From the NCBI GenBank assembly GCA_029432775.1, contig JAROAZ010000004.1:186001-250000 (forward strand): DNA of 64,000 nt, given 5' to 3'. The position numbers were made by a program, and so were the translations under genes. This DNA is from Pontiellaceae bacterium B12227. GTDB lineage: Bacteria > Verrucomicrobiota > Kiritimatiellia > Kiritimatiellales > Pontiellaceae. The notes below the pieces were generated by a model. The model searched no databases, had not been told where the DNA came from, and saw only the letters and a list, made by a program, of their open reading frames with translations. Shown piece after piece: positions 18,667 through 27,182 of this stretch. The first letter of the stretch is position 1. Every line of letters begins with the position of its first letter.

Positions 18667-19587
18667 TTACCCTTTTGTTTTTTGAAAAAAGTCAATGGTG
18701 GCACGTAATCCTTCTTCGAAATTTGAAGTCGGTTCAAAACCGGCCGACATAATTTTTTTGATCGATGCCATGGAGTGCTTCACATCGCCCGCGCGTTCCG
18801 GTGCATACTCGATCTTTGAAGACGAACCGGTCAGTTCGATAATCTTCTTCGCCAGATCGTTGACTGTCAGGCGGCCACCGTAGGCAACGTTGAAATATCC
18901 GGCGGGCGTATCGTTCATTGCCAGGAAGACATTGGCGGCAACGATATCTTTCACATAGATGAAGTCGCGCGTCTGCTCGCCGTCGCCGAAAATGGTGATG
19001 GTTTCATTCTTCGAGGCTTTATCGATAAAAATGGGGACGGCCGCGGCATAAGCGCTTCCGGGATCCTGCCGAGGCCCGAAGACATTAAAGTAGCGCATCA
19101 CCCCCGTGGCCAGTTTTCCTTCGCGGCTGAACATGTCGCAGTAGTATTCGCCATCCAGCTTCGTGATCGCATAGGGACTCTTCGGCTCCGGCAGCATGGT
19201 CTCAATCTTTGGCACCACCGGATTATCGCCATAGTTGGCTGCGGAGCTGGAAAAACACAGTTTCTTTACGCCGGCCCGCGCAGCCTCTTCGAGAACGATC
19301 AACGTTCCGGTCGTATTAATTTCCACGCACTCAATCGGCTTTCCCATTGACTCGGGCACACTGATCATGGCTGCCATGTGAAAGATATAGTCAACGCCCT
19401 CAACCGCCTCCCTTACAGCCTCGCGGTCGGTAATGGATCCCTCAAGGAATTCATGTTCCAATCCCTGGAGGTTTTCACGATAGCCGCTACGCAGGTTATC
19501 GAGCACCCGGACATCGGCCTTACCTTGAAAATGTTCAACAATGTGACTGCCGATAAAGCCGGCACCGCCTGTTACTAAAACTCTCAT
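18667..19587 (-). CDS. NAD-dependent sugar-nucleotide 4-epimerase (GalE-like SDR)
   Basis: An extended short-chain dehydrogenase of 306 residues, of the UDP-glucose or UDP-GlcNAc 4-epimerase type. Visible are the Rossmann motif TGGAGFIGSHI at the N-terminus, the catalytic SSSAANYG region, the YAITK Tyr-Lys pair, and the extended-SDR segment RYFNVFGPRQDP. The ATG at 19585-19587 overlaps the previous kinase stop as TAATG, implying translational coupling. With two NahK-like kinases and NagB upstream it probably interconverts GlcNAc and GalNAc or Glc and Gal nucleotides in amino-sugar catabolism. The exact substrate is open, and no uridylyltransferase is present in the operon. A longer reading starting inside the kinase gene is unlikely. 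Confidence 0.85.
   Translation of the reverse strand: MRVLVTGGAGFIGSHIVEHFQGKADVRVLDNLRSGYRENLQGLEHEFLEGSITDREAVREAVEGVDYIFHMAAMISVPESMGKPIECVEINTTGTLIVLEEAARAGVKKLCFSSSAANYGDNPVVPKIETMLPEPKSPYAITKLDGEYYCDMFSREGKLATGVMRYFNVFGPRQDPGSAYAAAVPIFIDKASKNETITIFGDGEQTRDFIYVKDIVAANVFLAMNDTPAGYFNVAYGGRLTVNDLAKKIIELTGSSSKIEYAPERAGDVKHSMASIKKIMSAGFEPTSNFEEGLRATIDFFQKTKG
19456..19470. repeat. Near-copy of dispersed palindrome
   Basis: TTCCAATCCCTGGAG inside the epimerase gene, one terminal base off the exact consensus. Confidence 0.4.
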
Positions 19588-20678
19588 TAAATATCCTCTA
19601 CAATTTTCTGCATGGCATCCATTTGTTCTTCCATGGATTGAACCATCTTGAACTGCTTGCGGCAACGGTCAATATTCTGGCCTTCGCGGTGCGTCTTGAA
19701 ATAGGTATCGCCGTCAAGATAGTCCGTCAGGAAACGCAGACCGATCTCAAAAGTAATCAACTTTCCGGACATTGGAAGAAGCTCCTTTTCCCTGGGCACC
19801 AGAAACCCCGATGCCGTTTCAAGGTAGCCATTCACCAGTGCCTCGAAATAGTCGATATCCATACTGATTTTCGAAGAGTCCGGCTCATCCTCGGCGGCAT
19901 TGGTTGTGGTGGAGCGGACCATGTCTCCGAAGTCATACAGCACGGAACCGGGCATGACCGTGTCGAGATCGATCACACACCCGGCTTTTCCTGTCGTAGA
20001 GTCGAGCAGCACATTGTTCAGCTTTGTGTCGTTATGTGTGACGCGTTCCGGAATCTCCCCGGCCGCCATGAAATCTATGACGGTATCCACAAGCTCTTCT
20101 CGCTCGAGTGCAAATGCGATATCCCCCTTTACAGATGCCGCACGATTTAACGGATCGGCCTCAATGGCCCGCATAAGCGTATCATAGCGTGACCGCGTAT
20201 GATGGAAGCCCGGAATGGTTTCGTGCAGGCGCACCGGAAGGTCAGCCAACTGGCACTGGAACTCGCCAAACGCCTTGGCTGCTTCAAAAGCCTGCTCGGT
20301 ATTTTCCACCACATCGACTCCAACCGCATTTTCGATAAACAAATAGGTGCGCCAGAAATTCCCTTCGGAATCCCGGTAGAAATCTTTGCCATCCATTGCC
20401 GGCACCAGGGTCAGGACACGGCGGTCAAGATCTCCAGCTCCAGCTCGCTCGAACTTTTTGCGTTGGTGACGGGTAACGTGGCCTATATTTTCCATCAGCG
20501 CCGGAACATCCTGGAAAATATGGTGGTTGATGCGCTGATGGATGTAATGAACCGGACTACCATCTACTTGGTAGAATGCTTTGTAGGTATCGTTGATGTG
20601 ACCGGAACCATACGGTTCGTCACCCAGATAGGTTCCCGGGCACTGAAATGCCTCTGCAATTTCTTTAAACTGTTTCAT
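19587..20678 (-). CDS. NahK-like N-acetylhexosamine 1-kinase (aminoglycoside phosphotransferase fold), copy 1
   Basis: A cytoplasmic APH-fold kinase of 363 residues, close to the 359 of Bifidobacterium NahK, which phosphorylates GlcNAc and GalNAc at C1. The catalytic loop is VTHNDTKLNNVLLD and the metal-binding aspartate follows in CVIDLDTVMPGSVLYDFGD. AAGGAAT precedes the ATG. It lies 49 nt after a paralogous kinase and is coupled to the epimerase. In the bifidobacterial lacto-N-biose pathway NahK works with GalE, which supports the assignment. Substrate specificity is inferred only; other sugar or small-molecule kinases of the same fold are possible. Confidence 0.75.
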   Translation of the reverse strand: MKQFKEIAEAFQCPGTYLGDEPYGSGHINDTYKAFYQVDGSPVHYIHQRINHHIFQDVPALMENIGHVTRHQRKKFERAGAGDLDRRVLTLVPAMDGKDFYRDSEGNFWRTYLFIENAVGVDVVENTEQAFEAAKAFGEFQCQLADLPVRLHETIPGFHHTRSRYDTLMRAIEADPLNRAASVKGDIAFALEREELVDTVIDFMAAGEIPERVTHNDTKLNNVLLDSTTGKAGCVIDLDTVMPGSVLYDFGDMVRSTTTNAAEDEPDSSKISMDIDYFEALVNGYLETASGFLVPREKELLPMSGKLITFEIGLRFLTDYLDGDTYFKTHREGQNIDRCRKQFKMVQSMEEQMDAMQKIVEDI

Positions 20679-20727
20679 ATTTATTCCTTAGCAGAGCCGG
20701 CCCCTCCCTGCATTTTAAAGTGAGATT

Positions 20728-21885
20728 CTATTTTGTGATGCAGGATGCATCATCATCAACATTGCATCCATTCTCTCTGAGCACCTGATGGATGACCTCC
20801 TGAATTTTACGCTTGCGCGTTTCGATACTCTCACACAGGCGGAACTGCACCATCGCACGGTGCAGGTTTTGTTCCGGCGATTTGACTTTAAAATATACAT
20901 TCCCCGCCAAATGGTCCTGAAAAAAACGAAGTCCAAGCTCGAATGTGATCAGCCGAATGGAGTCATACAGGTATTCCATATCGTTACGGGTGAGGAATTC
21001 CTTTGCATAGGCCACATAGCCACGAACAAATGCTTCGCACAAATCGAGATCGAACACGACTTTCCCCAGCTCCTGGGTTTCCTCTCCGGCGCGGTTGCAG
21101 AGCGACCTCAACGCATCACCGAAATCATAATGTATCAACCCGGGCTTCGCTGTATCCAGATCGATGATGGCCGTACCTTTCGCGGTGTCATCATCGATCA
21201 TCACATTACTGACTTTCGGGTCGCCGTGTATTAACCGGAGCCTCAGCTCGCCCTTATCCAGCGCCGACTGAAGCGTGCCGGCAAATTCGCGGCGTTCTTC
21301 AATGAAACGATGAAGGTTGCGCACCTCCATTGAACCTTCGAGTAGTTCCTGCGCGTCACCGGTTTGGATGGTCTTATCATATTGTTCCAGATAACGCGGG
21401 GTTTCATGAAATCCGGGCAGCGTATCGCGCAGACTCAGCGGGTTCATTCCGGATATCAGACGATGAAACTGTCCAAGTACCGTTCCAACCTCAAACGAAT
21501 GTTCTGCACTTTGAGCGACATCGTATGAGGTTGCGGATGCAATCAATGTTAAGGCCCTCCAATACTGCCCCTCTTTATCAATAAAGAAATCCTGGCCGCT
21601 TTTGCAGGGAACAATGCGCGGCAGTTGCCAGATGCGATCCGCCACATCATTCTCCGCCTGCAATTGCTTGTGACAATGGTTCATGAGGATACTCATGTTT
21701 TCCATAATCCATTCCGGCTGAGAAAAGACATGACTGTTGACGCGCTGAACAATAATCCGTTCTTCCGAAAAATGCGTGCGAAAGACGGCCAAATACGTAT
21801 CATTCACATTACCGCTTCCGGTAGGCCGTATACTGGCTAACTGCCCTCCAACCTCAAACTGTTCCGCTATTTTAGTGGGTGTCAT
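20728..21885 (-). CDS. NahK-like N-acetylhexosamine 1-kinase, copy 2
   Basis: A second APH-fold kinase of 385 residues, paralogous to copy 1 along its length. It shares the ligand-contact start GSGNVNDTYLAVF, the catalytic loop LIHGDPKVSNVMIDD and the metal site AIIDLDTAKPGLIHYDFGD. The catalytic loop is HGDPK here where copy 1 has HNDTK, so the two may differ in acceptor sugar. AAGGAG lies six bases before the ATG. It sits between nagB and copy 1 in the same operon. Tandem copies could handle GlcNAc and GalNAc, or an acetylated and a free amino sugar (inference). Confidence 0.72.
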   Translation of the reverse strand: MTPTKIAEQFEVGGQLASIRPTGSGNVNDTYLAVFRTHFSEERIIVQRVNSHVFSQPEWIMENMSILMNHCHKQLQAENDVADRIWQLPRIVPCKSGQDFFIDKEGQYWRALTLIASATSYDVAQSAEHSFEVGTVLGQFHRLISGMNPLSLRDTLPGFHETPRYLEQYDKTIQTGDAQELLEGSMEVRNLHRFIEERREFAGTLQSALDKGELRLRLIHGDPKVSNVMIDDDTAKGTAIIDLDTAKPGLIHYDFGDALRSLCNRAGEETQELGKVVFDLDLCEAFVRGYVAYAKEFLTRNDMEYLYDSIRLITFELGLRFFQDHLAGNVYFKVKSPEQNLHRAMVQFRLCESIETRKRKIQEVIHQVLRENGCNVDDDASCITK

Positions 21886-21920
21886 ATTTTGCTCCTTAAG
21901 AACTTCTTGCCCTTCCGAGG

Positions 21921-22709
21921 TTACGCATCGCGCTGCCAGTCAGGTTTACCACCATAAACCCAACGATAGTAATCTGCCAACTTCAGATCCGCCGCCGCAC
22001 CTTCATCAATAAAGATCTTGGCCACGGGATGGTGCTGCAGAATCGATGCCGGCATGACGGAAGCAACCGGCCCCTCGACCATGCGCTCAACCGCCGCCGC
22101 TTTGCCCTCCCCGAATGCCAGCAATAGGTTCATCCGTGCCTCCATGATGGTGCCGATGCCCATAGTAATGCAATGACGCGGCACCATGGATTCATTGCCC
22201 TCAAAAAAGCGCGCGTTGTCAGCCACCGTTTGCTGTGTCAGCGTCTTAATCCTGGTTCGGGATGCAAAGGAAGAGGTCGGCTCATTAAATCCGACGTGAC
22301 CGTCGGAACCGATGCCAAGCACCTGCAAATCGATTCCCCCTGCATTCTCAATGGCACGCTCGTATGCGGTGCAGGAAGCCGGCACATCAGCGGCCATACC
22401 ATCGGGAATATGCACATTCTCCGGCTGAATATTGATGTGGCGGAACAGGTTATCCCACATAAAGGTGGAGTAGGACTGCTCATGATCGCGCGGCAAACCA
22501 ATGTATTCATCCAGATTGAAGGTGGTGACTTTACTGAAATCCAGTCCTTCTTCCTTATGCAGGCGGATCAGCTCTTTGTAGAGCATCAGCGGCGTACTGC
22601 CGGTTGCCAAGCCCAGAACGGCATTCGGTTTTTCCCGCACCAACCGGGCAACCACCCGTGCCGCCCCTTCGCTGGCAACCTGAGCATTTTCTTTGATAAT
22701 TATTTCCAT
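21921..22709 (-). CDS. nagB: Glucosamine-6-phosphate deaminase
   Basis: Converts glucosamine-6-phosphate to fructose-6-phosphate and ammonia, feeding amino sugars into glycolysis. At 262 residues it is the normal length. Clear family motifs are LGLATGSTP (phosphate loop), FNLDEYIGLPRDHEQSY (catalytic Asp and Glu region) and LGIGSDGHVGFNEP. AAGGAG precedes the start. The start overlaps the stop of the PIG-L deacetylase gene, so the deacetylation and deamination steps are translationally linked. Confidence 0.95.
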   Translation of the reverse strand: MEIIIKENAQVASEGAARVVARLVREKPNAVLGLATGSTPLMLYKELIRLHKEEGLDFSKVTTFNLDEYIGLPRDHEQSYSTFMWDNLFRHINIQPENVHIPDGMAADVPASCTAYERAIENAGGIDLQVLGIGSDGHVGFNEPTSSFASRTRIKTLTQQTVADNARFFEGNESMVPRHCITMGIGTIMEARMNLLLAFGEGKAAAVERMVEGPVASVMPASILQHHPVAKIFIDEGAAADLKLADYYRWVYGGKPDWQRDA

Positions 22710-23506
22710 TAGAATATCTCCTTCAGATTCGCGGCGCCGAGCGGAATATTCAGGCCGCCGTCAATACATTTAACAAATTCACCGCCGCTCCAGTTCCGCA
22801 GGCGGTAAAGCGTTGCGAACGAAAAGTCCGGCGCTGCGCCCCCCTGCCCGCCAACCAGTTCGCCACCACGACGAACGTTGTCCTGCATCCAGGCCGGGAG
22901 CAGCAGGTGATAGGGATTCCGCACCACTTCCTCCACGTGCAATGAGGTTGCCGCAATCAGCTCGGCCAGCATCTCTGCATCGGCCTCAACCATCAGATTC
23001 GGATCATCCATCGCCCCCCAGTATTCGGATTCCACCACGATACAGGAAAATGCTTCCGGCATCTTTTCCAGCGCTTCCGCAATCAGGAAATGCGTTGCGA
23101 TATGCCGCGAGTTCCAATCCATGGAATGGGGCATTACGATAATCTCCGGCTGGATTTTTGTCAGCACATTCACTACGTCGGCAACATCGAGAGCACGAAA
23201 GTCGGCATGCTCGCGGTGAATACCCCATCCAAGATACGCACACGCATCGGCCAGCTCGTTGGCCCGCCCTTGCCGACGGTTCTCATCGCTGCCGAAGGTA
23301 ACCGGCACATTGATGATCTGCTTTCCTAGCTCTTTCATCAGGCGCAGTGGAAGCAGACCGATGATACACTCATCGTCCGGGTGCGGTGAAAACAGCAGCA
23401 CTTTGGATTCGGATTCCACGACGTCCCGGCAACCGGACACCGCAAGCCCTTTGGCTGACTGCACGCCAGCCTGAATGGATTCAACATAGGTGAGATATGG
23501 ATTCAT
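22709..23506 (-). CDS. PIG-L/LmbE-family deacetylase
   Basis: A zinc-dependent amidase of 265 residues in the family that removes N-acetyl groups from GlcNAc derivatives. The zinc motif appears as FSPHPDDECIIG near residue 40, with the later metal His in the MPHSMDWNSRHIATH segment. Its start abuts the upstream kinase stop and its stop overlaps nagB. No NagA is present, so this enzyme probably supplies the GlcNAc or GlcNAc-6-phosphate deacetylation step (inference). The residue after the histidine (SRHIATH) is the family's usual third-ligand region. An exact dispersed palindrome lies inside at 23112-23126. Confidence 0.85.
   Translation of the reverse strand: MNPYLTYVESIQAGVQSAKGLAVSGCRDVVESESKVLLFSPHPDDECIIGLLPLRLMKELGKQIINVPVTFGSDENRRQGRANELADACAYLGWGIHREHADFRALDVADVVNVLTKIQPEIIVMPHSMDWNSRHIATHFLIAEALEKMPEAFSCIVVESEYWGAMDDPNLMVEADAEMLAELIAATSLHVEEVVRNPYHLLLPAWMQDNVRRGGELVGGQGGAAPDFSFATLYRLRNWSGGEFVKCIDGGLNIPLGAANLKEIF
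23112..23126. repeat. Dispersed palindrome TTCCA-N5-TGGAA
   Basis: TTCCAATCCATGGAA in the deacetylase gene, encoding part of MDWNS. Perfect arms. Confidence 0.7.
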
Positions 23507-24900
23507 TATTTTGCTCCTATCAATGGCAGACTTGCGGCCGCAACAGCCTGGCCATGGCGCTTGTCTTTCTCGTTCGGGGTTACGATTTCGATTTGTTTTT
23601 CCAATTCCGGGAATTCCGCAGCGAGTACGTCCTTCGCTTTTTGAATGATGGTGGACCCGCCCTGTCCACTGGTGACGCGGCCGAGCAGCAGCATTTTTTT
23701 GATTTCATAGAAATCTGCATAATGGGCAATCGTGTATCCGAGGTACGTTCCAATGGTTGAATAGATTTTCTTTGCGCGCTGATCGCCTGCGGCCATCGCC
23801 TCCTGCACTTTGATCAGCTGCTCCGGGAACGGCATATCGGCAGGAATATCCAATCCGGAAGCCGGTACCAGTTTTGCCACAGCCTGCTGCGAGAAATACT
23901 GCGCGCCCACTCCGATATCTCGAGACCATTCGTCGGCCGGTGCGTGTTCAGCATAGTCAACCGGAGCGAATGCGAGCTCGTTGAGCATCGGGGTAATGTT
24001 TCCACAGGGAGTCACGTAGCCAACGGCCTCGCTGGTTCCCATTGCCAAACCAAGCACCGCATTTTCCTTCATCGACATCGAGCCGGCAAGCGCGGTCACC
24101 TCGCCATCGTTCACCACATCAAACGGAACGTTGCCCCACCGCTCTTTCAGGTCGTAAAAGATCCGTCGGACCTTTGTTTCAAAATCCTCGGGCGTCACGC
24201 CGCGGAACAGCGATGCCACACGCACCTCATTATTGACATAAATGCCGGCAGAACTTCCGCCGATTGCATCGACCCGCGGCAAATGCGAGGCGGCGCGTTG
24301 GAGCGTGTCGTTTATCCCTTCAATATGATAACCCGGATCATTTTCGAAATAGGGATTCCATTGAATCTCTTCCGAAAAGACCACTTTTCCGTCGATTACC
24401 GCCGCGCACTTCCGGTCCGATCCGCCCAGATCAAAACCGATACGGCAACCATCGAGATGTCGACCAAGCGGCATGGCCAATTCGTGCGCTGCTGGAATCT
24501 GATCGAAGGAACAGGCTGAAACCGTTAGAGGCTCAAGATAGGTTTTTTCGCCAAAGAATTCGCAGTCGAATGCACGCTCTCCCTCGGGCGAATAGATCGC
24601 CGCGATTTTTTCCGCCAGCGAATCGCACCCTGCGATCAGCACCTTGCTTCCACCGCGCTGCCACAGCAGGAATTTGAGGATACGTTCCAGATATCGCAGT
24701 GAACCGGCTTCGTTTTTTTCCGTCAGCGGCAGAATTTCCGTATCGAACACCGTGCAGGTTTTATCCGGGCGAACCAGCGCGATGGACACAGCAACCGGAC
24801 CCCCCGACTCTTCAACTGACCGCCTGTAAGCGCGGTTCCAGAGGATGGCCGGCACAAAGTCCGCATCAAGCTCAGGTGTAATCTTTAAATCAATCTTCAT
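23506..24900 (-). CDS. ROK-like sugar kinase (actin-fold), operon leader
   Basis: A protein of 464 residues, longer than typical ROK kinases (about 300), with about 150 extra N-terminal residues. The actin-like phosphate loop reads GCRIGFDLGGSDRKCAAVIDG and the catalytic region includes VVNDGEVTALAG; an ATP-site glycine pattern follows (AVLGLAMGTSEAVGY). The ATG at 24900 has AAAGGAA upstream; an in-frame ATG 54 nt earlier lacks one. It is first in the amino-sugar operon, with an AraC regulator diverging from it. Probably phosphorylates GlcNAc or a related hexosamine before PIG-L and NagB act (inference). The usual ROK zinc motif was not seen. Confidence 0.75.
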   Translation of the reverse strand: MKIDLKITPELDADFVPAILWNRAYRRSVEESGGPVAVSIALVRPDKTCTVFDTEILPLTEKNEAGSLRYLERILKFLLWQRGGSKVLIAGCDSLAEKIAAIYSPEGERAFDCEFFGEKTYLEPLTVSACSFDQIPAAHELAMPLGRHLDGCRIGFDLGGSDRKCAAVIDGKVVFSEEIQWNPYFENDPGYHIEGINDTLQRAASHLPRVDAIGGSSAGIYVNNEVRVASLFRGVTPEDFETKVRRIFYDLKERWGNVPFDVVNDGEVTALAGSMSMKENAVLGLAMGTSEAVGYVTPCGNITPMLNELAFAPVDYAEHAPADEWSRDIGVGAQYFSQQAVAKLVPASGLDIPADMPFPEQLIKVQEAMAAGDQRAKKIYSTIGTYLGYTIAHYADFYEIKKMLLLGRVTSGQGGSTIIQKAKDVLAAEFPELEKQIEIVTPNEKDKRHGQAVAAASLPLIGAK

Positions 24901-24954
24901 GGGTAATTCCTTTCTCACTGATGCAGGAAGAGTGGAGCGAGACGAATAAACCAT

Positions 24955-25030
24955 AAAGATTAATATTTTATCCTTATTGTCTATTATTTAACATTATTGA
25001 CTTTTCGTCTATTTCCTGCATATTCCAACC
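24955..25030. promoter_or_regulatory. Divergent AT-rich promoter region
   Basis: A strongly AT-rich spacer (for example TTAATATTTTATCCTTATTG) between the amino-sugar operon and the AraC gene. It is well placed for overlapping divergent promoters and the AraC-type operator. No convincing -35/-10 pair can be fixed by eye. Confidence 0.4.
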
Positions 25031-25873
25031 ATGAAAGAAGCCCTGTTGCAAATTGAAGAACCTGCAGATTATTTTGTAGGCATTGGAAAAAGCCGCCTGC
25101 CGACGCCCACCGACATCCTGCTGTTTATTCGGCGCTCCAAGGATATGCTGCAGCAGGAAGCCCTGCAGAATCGGTCGCACCACCGGTTTGTGCTCGCCCT
25201 GAACCTTGAAACTGCTGGTCATGTGCACATCAACAACCTGGCGCTCCCTTTCAACCCCGGACAGGTTCTACTGATTCTACCCTACCAGTTCCACCACTTC
25301 AGCCAGCTCGCATCAACGCAACTCAAATGGTTGTTCTGCACCTTCGAACTCGAACCGCGCACCTTTCTGGAGCCCCTGCGAAACCGGGTGATTGATCCCA
25401 CCGACAAGAGCCGCAAAATCTATGAAGAACTACTGAGCATATGGCATCAACCTCAGAGCGAACTGCAGTCGGAACAACTGCAGACCGTTCTGCTTCGCCT
25501 GCTGCTTTCGCTGAAGCAGGATCGGCAGCAAACGGCCTCCGACCTGCCGAAGGAACCCGAAGACAATCTACTTCGCGCTGTTAACCGCCTAATGTCTGAA
25601 CGGAGCGGGCGCACCGTAATCGTGGCCGATCTCGCTCAGGCACTCGGCTATTCAGAATCGCGCCTCCGTGTATTGTTCAAAGATCTGGCTGGGATTTCGC
25701 TCGGCAGCTATATGCAGAACTATCGCATCAACCGGGCCATGGCATTATTGCGAACCACCACGCTGACGATCGCCGATGTTGCAGAAGAGGCCGGATTCGG
25801 ATCGCCTCAGGCCTTCAGCCGCATTTTCAAAAAAGAAACCGGCAGCACGCCCCGCGCATATCGCAAATTATAA
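25031..25873 (+). CDS. AraC-family transcriptional regulator
   Basis: 280 residues. The C-terminal ~100 residues carry the double helix-turn-helix (IVADLAQALGYSESRLRVLFK, then IADVAEEAGFGSPQAFSRIFK and the closing GSTPRAYRK). The N-terminal part is a cupin-like effector domain (LPFNPGQVLLILPYQFHHF). It diverges from the ROK/PIG-L/NagB/kinase/epimerase operon, so it is the likely activator of that operon, responding to an amino sugar or its phosphate (inference). Its 3' end overlaps the convergent murC stop by six bases. Confidence 0.92.
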   Translation: MKEALLQIEEPADYFVGIGKSRLPTPTDILLFIRRSKDMLQQEALQNRSHHRFVLALNLETAGHVHINNLALPFNPGQVLLILPYQFHHFSQLASTQLKWLFCTFELEPRTFLEPLRNRVIDPTDKSRKIYEELLSIWHQPQSELQSEQLQTVLLRLLLSLKQDRQQTASDLPKEPEDNLLRAVNRLMSERSGRTVIVADLAQALGYSESRLRVLFKDLAGISLGSYMQNYRINRAMALLRTTTLTIADVAEEAGFGSPQAFSRIFKKETGSTPRAYRKL

Positions 25874-27181
25874 ACGGGCAGCTGATCCGGACGATTCAGA
25901 AAACTCACGCTGGGCCCATTCGGCCACCTGCTCGATATCCCCTGCGCCGATAATCAGCAACAGATCACCTTCACACAACTGGGCTGCAAGATCCTGCCAG
26001 GCGGTTTCCAATGACTGGAAAGAGTGCAAGCGGTCTTTCCAATCATTGGAAAATCGTTTTGCAAGGTCCATAGAGGTGCCACCCTCGAGCGGTTTTTCCG
26101 AAGCGGCATAAACCGGAACGAGCCAGAGTTTTTCCAATCCCTGGAAACTCGGCGGAAAATCAGGCCCCAGCGCCAGCGTTCGAGTGTAACGGTGGGGCTG
26201 GAAGATGCCCAGCAACCGTTTCGGCTTCAGCTCCTGCGCAGTTTGAATCAGGGCAGCAATTTCTGTTGGATGGTGTGCGTAGTCGGAAACAATACGAACG
26301 CCCCCCGCGTCAACCACCGTTTCGAACCGGCGGCCGATGGGTTCGATGTTTTCCAATGCCTGGAAAATCTCGGCATCGGTTTTCCAATGTTTGGAAACAG
26401 CCCATGCGGCGGCGGCGTTCCACTGATTGTGTTTTCCAGGGATTGGAAGTTTGATTCGGGACTCGGGAAAGCTGAACGGTTTACATTTCGGGTTTGCTGA
26501 ACAAAGGCGCTGCGCAATGGGATCATCGGCACAGTAAAACACCGTATCTTTGGTCTGAGCAATCAGCTTTTCGAAGCAGCCGATGAAGGCGGTCTCTGAA
26601 TCGTGATGCTCCATATGGTCGTATTCGATGTTGGTGATAATTGAGTAGTCGGGGGTATAGCCGGCGACCGTACCATCCGATTCATCGGCTTCGACCACCA
26701 TAATTCCGCCGTCGCGCGCCACGGCACCCTGCAGACCGGAAATTTCTCCTCCAACAAAAAAACCGCAACCGAGCACCTGGGCGATCATGGCCGTTGTGGT
26801 GGTTTTTCCATGCGTACCGCTGACGGCAATACAGGTTCGGCTGCGCATGAGCGCCGGAAGCACTTCCCCGCGGCGCGAAACCGGAATACCCTCAGCCAGC
26901 GCCTGATGGACTTCCGGGTGGGTGTCGGGCACTGCGGTTGAACGGACCAGCCAATCGATATCCGGCACGATATGATCGGATGCATGCCCATGTGCAATCG
27001 GAATTCCATGACTTTCAAGCCATTCGGTTTGCCGGTTTTGCTGAAGGTCACATCCGGAAACTACAAAACCCCGTTCCTTCAGAAGCCACGCGATTCCTGC
27101 CATACCAATCCCGCCAATGCCCATCAGATGAACATGTCCGCCCTTACTGATCAGCTGTTCAGCGTGATCGACCGGCGACAT
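25868..27181 (-). CDS. murC: UDP-N-acetylmuramate--L-alanine ligase
   Basis: A cytoplasmic ATP-dependent ligase that adds L-Ala to UDP-MurNAc in peptidoglycan synthesis. It has 437 residues, slightly short of the usual 450-490. Family motifs are the N-terminal HLMGIGGIGMAGIA, the P-loop AVSGTHGKTTTTAMI, VVEADESDGT, and the C-terminal ligase-domain SDYAHHPTEI and FQPHRYTRT. It starts one base after the murG stop. Six exact and no frame-consistent copies of the dispersed TTCCA-N5-TGGAA palindrome fall in its last third. They encode FQSLE, FSNDWK, FQGLE, FQALE, SKHWK and PIPGK, so all three codon phases are used and the constraint is on DNA or RNA rather than on peptide. Confidence 0.96.
   Translation of the reverse strand: MSPVDHAEQLISKGGHVHLMGIGGIGMAGIAWLLKERGFVVSGCDLQQNRQTEWLESHGIPIAHGHASDHIVPDIDWLVRSTAVPDTHPEVHQALAEGIPVSRRGEVLPALMRSRTCIAVSGTHGKTTTTAMIAQVLGCGFFVGGEISGLQGAVARDGGIMVVEADESDGTVAGYTPDYSIITNIEYDHMEHHDSETAFIGCFEKLIAQTKDTVFYCADDPIAQRLCSANPKCKPFSFPESRIKLPIPGKHNQWNAAAAWAVSKHWKTDAEIFQALENIEPIGRRFETVVDAGGVRIVSDYAHHPTEIAALIQTAQELKPKRLLGIFQPHRYTRTLALGPDFPPSFQGLEKLWLVPVYAASEKPLEGGTSMDLAKRFSNDWKDRLHSFQSLETAWQDLAAQLCEGDLLLIIGAGDIEQVAEWAQREFSESSGSAARL
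26005..26449. repeat. Cluster of six dispersed palindromes inside murC
   Basis: Copies at 26005-26021, 26036-26052, 26131-26147, 26350-26366, 26381-26397 and 26433-26449. Each has exact TTCCA/TGGAA arms, and the first five have full TTTCCA/TGGAAA arms. Spacers are ATGAC, ATCAT, ATCCC, ATGCC, ATGTT and GGGAT, giving a directional consensus AT-S-M-Y on one strand. Two pairs are spaced 31 nt start to start. Confidence 0.85.
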
Positions 27182-27182
27182 T

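Noticed and set aside
26005-26449. CRISPR array in murC
   Set aside because: Copies are irregularly spaced, short and self-palindromic, and lie in an intact gene. They lack uniform spacers.
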